A DNA stretch of 64,000 nucleotides from Dioszegia crocea (taxonomy: Eukaryota > Basidiomycota > Tremellomycetes > Tremellales > Bulleribasidiaceae), in assembly GCA_001600615.1 (NCBI GenBank), contig BCKK01000001.1, positions 2,333,082-2,397,081 of the forward strand, given 5' to 3'. Under the pieces are notes generated by a model. That model ran no database searches, was not told the origin of the DNA, and saw nothing but the letters and a program-made list of their open reading frames with translations. The position numbers were made by a program, and so were the translations under genes. Positions 59,181 through 64,000 of this stretch are shown piece after piece; the stretch's first letter is position 1; the number at the start of each line of letters is the position of its first letter.

Positions 59181-59992
59181 CTAATAGCAGCTCGGCGCGA
59201 ATCGTTTGGCAAGTCCATCGATCTCGACGGAAGTTGATGAATCATGGACCGGCCACATGGACCTGGTTAGGGTAATCGGCGCTGCTGGACATAGATATGG
59301 ACCAATTTGGAAGTCCTGCATTCTGGCAAAACCCCAGACCACGATGGGCTCGAAGATAGCCTCGAGGTGGGCGGTGACGGCGGGTGTCAAATCCAGGGTG
59401 TGACTTTGGCCGATGGCGAGAGCTCCGATGTAAGCTTCCAGTAGCTCAGCCTGGACCTTCTTGTCTGATCGGAGGTGTGATAAGCGGAAGGGACGTGCTC
59501 GGAGCAGGTTGCCAAGGCCCAGATGTACAGCGATATAGCACAGCGTTTGATGTGAACAGACTTGTCTGTGGAGTGTCTGGGGTATCAGCATGTGTGATCT
59601 GCGCGACTGGCGAGGTAGGAACTCACAGAAGAGGGGGCTTCTCTGAGGTTAGGGTAGTTGCTGTACATAGTAGAGGTCACGGCGAGGCCTATGGGTCAGC
59701 TCTTAAGAAGACATTGCAAAAGATAGGCGTGCGAAGTTGGAACTGGAGAGGAAGAAAGGAAGCAAAACTCACCGATGACGCTTTTCCCCACATGCTTCAG
59801 CTTCTGATAATTGGGAATAGAGGTGCTGAGATTCAAAGAATTTGGGTCGGACCGAAGCGCATACAAGCTGGGGTGGGTGATGGACTGCTCGGACCTGACG
59901 CCGTCTGGAATGGTCAGTCGTTTGGGGAGTTGAGAGAGGACGAGCTGGGGAATTGGCGGCATCTTCCATTTGGAGGTTGGTTGGTTGTTCAT
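59181..59992 (-). CDS. RNase III-like protein A, catalytic residues lost, no dsRBD
   Basis: Three exons (84-nt and 50-nt introns) give 225 residues. The fold of a fungal RNase III is readable: SITHPSLYAL (the THxS helix), NYQKLKHVGKSVIG in place of the signature ERLEFLGDxVLG, LAVTSTMYSNYPNL, and VQAELLEAYIGALAIG in place of ADxxEAxIGAxYLD. Against E. coli numbering, E38 is Gln63, E41 is Lys66 and D45 is Lys70, while D114 is Glu138 and only E117 is kept (Glu141). The metal site therefore cannot work as usual. The protein ends GLAKRFAPSCY, just where gene B enters its dsRBD. Splice phases at both introns equal those of gene B. The start at 59992 is chosen because homology with B begins there. 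It may bind RNA ends or a partner, or be decaying. Confidence 0.72.
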
Positions 59993-60816
59993 ATGGTCGT
60001 GGAGTTGTCGTGGAGAGGTATCGAATCGTTGGATGAGCTGCATATCCTGCAAAGTCGCTCATATACCCTCTGTCCATCGCGCAGTAGTCGGAAAGGAAGA
60101 AGAAGTCGACATGAAGACACTTGAAACATGGGGAGATCACCTCCTTCCCCAGATCCAATAAAGAGGCTAGTGACAGCATGCTAGTGGGTGGATCACAGGA
60201 GCCAGATCCGAGGCCAGACATACCACTTTCCATAAGGCGCCATCATCCGAGCAAATCCTGGATCCTCATGGTCCAGTAGGTCCAGTAATCATCTCCGAAA
60301 CACGCCACATGTTTCGGGCCGCACTGTCTCGGATAATCTCTACGTTGGATCGTTGTTACCAGTCATGGTAAGCCGCTACGGCCGCTCGTAGTGTCTGCCA
60401 CGGGGTGGGCGCTGAAATATGAAACGGGATGACCGTATAGCGGCTTTGAGAAGGAGATCGACCTTTTGTCTGTTTACGGCAGGGGTGTCACCGACATGTC
60501 ACCATTTGAAACGCTCGAAGGCTGAAACGCTCTGCCCCTCTTTGCCCCGCTTGGAGAAGGGTGGCAAAGCCACGAACCGAGCAGTGGACTAGGGACAAGG
60601 GACAGAAGATAGAGGGTCGGCGCAGGTATGGCTGCTCCGTTGAAGGTCGTACCGAGCAGGTAATGGAAGGGTATCACATGCGCTGACCAACAGGTTGCCG
60701 AGTCACCAGTGTCGCTTCACAGCCTGAATGACTCGATGCTTGACATGAGAGGTACTTGAGATGTACATACTCACGCAAACCTAGCTTCCGAGGGCGCATT
60801 ATACTCCAATGTCCAT
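59993..60816. other. Spacer between the two RNase III-like genes
   Basis: 824 bp. It should contain the promoter of gene A and the 3' UTR of gene B. Short overlapping frames are present with no family match. Confidence 0.35.
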
Positions 60817-61831
60817 TCACTCTCCAATCTCTGTTCTGGCGAACTGTAGCTCACCGCACATCTCCCATGCCGCGGCTGCCATCGCGAGTTTCTTCTTCCC
60901 ACGAGTTGCACTCGTCGTACTGGCCACGTCAGCATGTGATTGCAGGCCTACGGTGATCGGAGGCGACTCACTATGTCTGTCCATTCGCGGTTCCCACTTC
61001 ACAAATAGCCTGGAACGGAGGCTGATCACCCTCAACCACAAAGTTGCAGGTACCCCTCCCAGGCCCATCAAAGAAGGCGTCCAGTGTGTTCTTGGCTCCA
61101 AGCGCGACTCGGTCAACCTCGTCATGGCTCGGTGGCACTCTTCGACCCGCTTGTGATGCCGAGCGCTTAGTGCCGACTACCCCTTGATGATACTCCTTCA
61201 TAGCCCCAAATGACCATCTTGCAATCGGCAAAAAGATCTTTTCGAGATATGATGATACCGCCGGATTGATGTCTATTCCTTTTTGGTCCGTAGTAACGAG
61301 AGCTCCGATATGAGCCTGGAATAGCGCGGCTTGGATGGACATGTTTCCGCGGAGCTGGGCGATTTGAGAGGGATGGGCTCGAAGCTGCCTGGGAAGGTCG
61401 AGATGGGTGGAGATCTGAGACAAGACGTTGTTGGAGCAGATCTGATTGCGCAGTACCTGAGTGTAAGCGACTTATCAACAGTCACCGCCCAAGAAATAGC
61501 TTACGGTACTTGGGCCAGGCTTGAGCCAGGGATACAGTCGGTTAATGACCATTGTGACCACCAAAGCTATCTATCAGCTACGTCAGGGACGAAATCCAAA
61601 CAAGCACGACCTACTGATGACTGGAAGTCCGACATGCTCTAGCTTTTCATAGTCTGTCGCCGGAGGACCCGGCTCGAGAGAGTTGGAGCTCACTGAATGG
61701 CCATGAAAGCTGGAATGTGTGATTGAAGCATCGGATAGTAGCGGATCAACTCGAAGTCGCCTCGGTGTGTTGTCCAGTACTCTGTTGGGCAACTGGTTTA
61801 TGGACCAATTTGCGATGGACCTTCCGGCCAT
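60817..61831 (-). CDS. RNase III-like protein B with dsRBD, catalytic residues lost
   Basis: Four exons (48-, 48- and 52-nt introns) give 288 residues from MAGRSIANWSINQLPNRV. The RNase III fold is clear: SITHSSFHGH, DYEKLEHVGLPVITLVVT, then NRLYPWLKPGPSTVLRNQIC and LRAHPSQIAQLRG, closely like active basidiomycete RNase III proteins. Of the catalytic residues, Glu62 and Glu65 remain, but the signature Asp is Leu69, and the second pair is Ala137 and Gln140 (IQAALFQAHIGAL). At residues 205-288 a dsRBD-like end is seen: a short helix, three strands (TCNFVVEG, FQAICEVG) and the final helix RGKKKLAMAAAAWEMCGE. So RNA binding may persist while cleavage should not. The first intron uses GTAGGT with two possible acceptors; only the one used restores homology. 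The stop at 60817 follows the last helix without further splicing. Confidence 0.78.
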
Positions 61832-62438
61832 GGTACAGGCGGAGACCTCAATCCACAAGGCGCAAGGTTTGGGCGATTGCGGCGCGGAAAGCCTAAATTG
61901 TGCGGTGTGGCAGATGCAAGATGTGAGATGCGGCGAGTGGACAAGTAGTGTTACTGATAATGGGCGTGTGGAGTGGGCTCGCTCCCTCTCCAGGCATTGG
62001 ACAGAGTCTCAGAGGGGGAGTGCCAGGATGGTATTTTGCTGCAGAAGGTGCGCAAGCTAAATCTTATCCCACGTCATCGACTTCCCCACTCCTCCCCACC
62101 CGCCACAGTTCCGCACATGCTCCGCTCCTGTTCCTTCTCCTCCTTGCCCCTCGAACCGCAGACCGCCATGAGTTCGGAAGTCTCTGATCTGCTAGACCAC
62201 TACGAACTGCAACTCTATTCCCATCCTGCTCCTCATGTCCAATGGCCGCCTTTCCTGATTGGCTCCCCTCCAAGCTGGAATCCAGCCGGGACTTGAAGGG
62301 TGGGAAAAGGAGAGGCCTGAACTTGCACATCTTTGATGATCTGGCCATAGTCCCTTCAGCTGCACCATACTCTATGTACCAGCCTAGACACCCCAGATAT
62401 CCAAAAGACGGTCGACACGTTGCGCCGGGCAAAAAGTA
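61832..62438. other. Upstream region of RNase III-like gene B
   Basis: About 0.6 kb. A plus-strand frame, MSSEVSDLLDHYELQLYSHP (62168), could be a tiny gene but is short and unsupported. I see nothing else. Confidence 0.3.
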
Positions 62439-62521
62439 TACACCGTAAGGGAGTCGAACCCTTGCCGCATCCAATAAACCTTTAATGGCAAGGATGCATG
62501 ATACCGTTTCACCAACGGTGT
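62439..62521 (-). tRNA. tRNA-Gly(GCC) with 12-nt intron
   Basis: The minus strand folds as tRNA. The acceptor stem ACACCGT pairs fully with ACGGTGT, and the discriminator is A. The D arm is GTGAAACGGTATCAT. The anticodon stem is CATCC/GGATG with loop TTGCCA plus T and anticodon GCC. The T arm is AAGGG TTCGACT CCCTT. A 12-nt intron, TTAAAGGTTTAT, interrupts one base 3' of the anticodon. The mature length is 71 nt, normal for tRNA-Gly. Confidence 0.92.
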
Positions 62522-62949
62522 TACGTTCTGTGCTGTCTTTCTAAACTATATATCAACTCAGGGTGTTCCGAAGAGACCCCTGGAACCCTGAAAATCCCTT
62601 CGCCCCTGCGGCGGAGCCCTTCCTCTTCTTCGACCTCAGTGCCTTGACATGGAAGACATTTTCAAACCCGATCGGCACGAAGTGAAACACCATGGCGGAG
62701 GCAGAACGAGCAGCACGCAAAGTTGAAGCGACATGGATGAGAGTGATTACAGCAAAGCCAGCTGAGCTTCGCATACCGGGGCACAACCGCATCAGCCGAG
62801 CCATGAACGCGCCCGATCTTGCCAATCGATGTGATATGACACCTTAGCTACTTGCTATCCGTAGTAGTATCTGCTATCACAATAGCTCCACATTCGGACA
62901 TCCTCGACTCCTCACAACGCTCACTAAATCTCGAGGATCTTCCGTTCAT
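62522..62949. other. Region between tRNA-Gly and the CAP gene
   Basis: 428 bp. Frames on both strands are short, for example a plus-strand 51-codon frame from 62693 starting MAEAERAARKVEATW, and none is supported. It probably holds the CAP gene 3' UTR. Confidence 0.3.
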
Positions 62950-64000
62950 TCAAGGCAGCCAGGGCATGCTGCCCGACTGTCGCTTACCCACATTCTTCTC
63001 GAACTCGCCGGCGTCTGTACCAAGATCAGTCGTTGCGAGACCACAGACCCTGGAGATGGCAGCTTACTGACGTAGTTCCCCTGCAAGGTCAGCCAATTTC
63101 AGCCAACACCAACGTTCAGCGGCCACAACTCACGGCTGGCTCATATTCGCACGTCGACTGATAGCTCGTCTGCATCGGTCAGCAGTAGTGCGCAAACGTA
63201 CGCCATAGTCTCTTAAAGACTCACTCCGAAGCCAGGCTCGAACACGGTCCCGGCTGCACAAGCGGTCGTGTAACAGCCAACGTAGTGAGAATTCGCCCAG
63301 ATAGCTTGCGTGAAGTGGCCAGTCTTGTCTGCCGATATCAGCTGACTTCCTAGTACTAAAGCCGGTGGTCACCTTTGAACTCTGGCCGACTCCAATCGTA
63401 AAAAACCTCTTCAGCCATCCACCACTTGACTGTCAATTCAGGACTCAAGTCGCCGCTTTGCGCTGCAATGTTCTCTCCTGCGTTCCTGCTGGTTAGCTGA
63501 CTTCATCTTAGCTACTCACGTATGGTTCCCAGTGCACAATATGGCATTGGCCCTGGCCCTAGCGACGAGATCTGCTTTCCACTCAAGCTTACCCGCACCA
63601 AAAGGCGCCCTTGCGCTGTTGTGCAGATCGACCCACTTGCGAGCGATGGGATCATCTTGCTGCGCCCCTGCCGCCGCCGCCGCCTCCGCCGCTACTTCGG
63701 TCTTTCCGGTAGGACGTGCCCAAGGCGCTGGAGGGGTGATATATGAGGTCGAAGGTGCGGGACTGTCGTTCTCTTCGTAGTATTGGACCACCACACTACT
63801 TGCCCCCTTGGTGACCGTCTCCGTCTTCTCGACCGCCAACAGGCCAAGCGGTGTTGCTTTCACTAGCGTCGTAGTGGCCGCTGCAGGAGGGGTCCAGGTG
63901 AGGCGAGCACCACTGATGCGAGCGCTTCTTGTCTTGCGAGTGGCTTGGTACGGGGCTGATTCAGGAGCTGAGATACTGGTGGCCTTCGTGGGGGCGGCAT
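62950..64000 (-). CDS. CAP-superfamily (PR-1/SCP/Pry) secreted protein, N-terminus outside window
   Basis: CAP proteins are secreted; yeast Pry members bind sterols and fatty acids. Reading minus from the right edge, a Ser/Thr/Pro-rich linker (TKATSISAPESAPYQATRKT, later YYEENDSPAPSTSYITPPAP) leads to the CAP domain: ARKWVDLHNSARAPFGAGKL, LEWKADLVARARANA, then NAGENIAAQSG, KWWMAEEVFYDW, TGHFTQAIWANSHYVGCY (the HFTQxxW signature) and CEYEPAGNYV (the C-terminal CxYxPxGN signature). The conserved His and Glu of the CAP cavity are present. After GNYV a short basic tail ends SGSMPWLP. The introns are short and frame-restoring. The signal peptide and the start must lie to the right of 64000. Confidence 0.9.

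Noticed and set aside
61676..61715. Possible intron (GTGAGC...GCGACAG) in RNase III-like gene B
   Set aside because: It is 40 nt, breaks the frame before DYEKLEHVG and lacks a branch site, so the segment is kept as coding.
1..64000. CRISPR arrays, transposons, retroviral or phage remnants
   Set aside because: No regularly spaced repeats, no transposase, reverse transcriptase or integrase motifs and no long terminal repeats seen.

Overview
The window is nuclear DNA of a basidiomycete fungus, most likely a tremellomycete (Cryptococcus/Kwoniella/Saitozyma-like). The evidence is dense short introns (about 34-85 nt) with GTRAGT-type donors and a strongly recurring GCTGAC-like branch point a few bases before CAG or TAG, compact genes on both strands, GC-rich coding sequence, and protein sequences that match basidiomycete families. 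There is no operon, phage, insertion sequence or CRISPR array. Gene models were joined by hand from open exons plus splice signals, so outer coordinates are firmer than internal exon borders.

Layout. 1-9.1 kb: the 5' part of an RNA polymerase III subunit gene (RPC34, minus, running off the left edge) diverges from a complete TOR kinase gene (plus). 9.2-14.8 kb: a single-pass membrane protein, mitochondrial biotin synthase BIO2 (both minus) and a secreted PAN-like protein (plus). 15.1-22.6 kb: an ER membrane J-protein (minus) diverging from the SDE2 ubiquitin-fold precursor (plus), an intronless orphan, and two tandem glycerophosphodiester phosphodiesterase paralogs. 23.5-28.2 kb: a PY-motif membrane protein, an FHA protein resembling Tos4, a small eight-cysteine secreted protein and tRNA-Lys(CUU). 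29.1-37.9 kb: a serine carboxypeptidase (minus) diverging from the large ER E3 ligase DOA10. 38-43 kb: an MFS multidrug-type transporter (minus) diverging from an unknown Ser/Gly-rich protein. 43.2-50.3 kb: mitochondrial malic enzyme and RNA polymerase I subunit RPA135, both minus. 50.7-58.2 kb: a RhoGEF (plus) converging on a CCCH zinc-finger protein (minus). 59.2-61.8 kb: two tandem RNase III-like genes with damaged catalytic residues. 62.4-64 kb: tRNA-Gly(GCC) and a CAP/PR-1 secreted protein running off the right edge.

How the genes relate. Most are unrelated housekeeping genes. TOR is known to stimulate Pol I and Pol III transcription, and this window holds TOR, a Pol III subunit (sharing its promoter) and a Pol I subunit; that is a suggestive but possibly accidental neighbourhood. 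ER protein quality control is represented by DOA10 and the J-protein.

The most unusual signal is the pair of tandem RNase III-like genes at 59.2-61.8 kb. They share intron positions, so they arose by DNA-level duplication. Both have lost acidic residues that RNase III needs for metal-dependent cleavage, in different ways. Only the upstream one keeps a recognisable double-stranded-RNA-binding end. They look like diverging RNase III pseudoenzymes.
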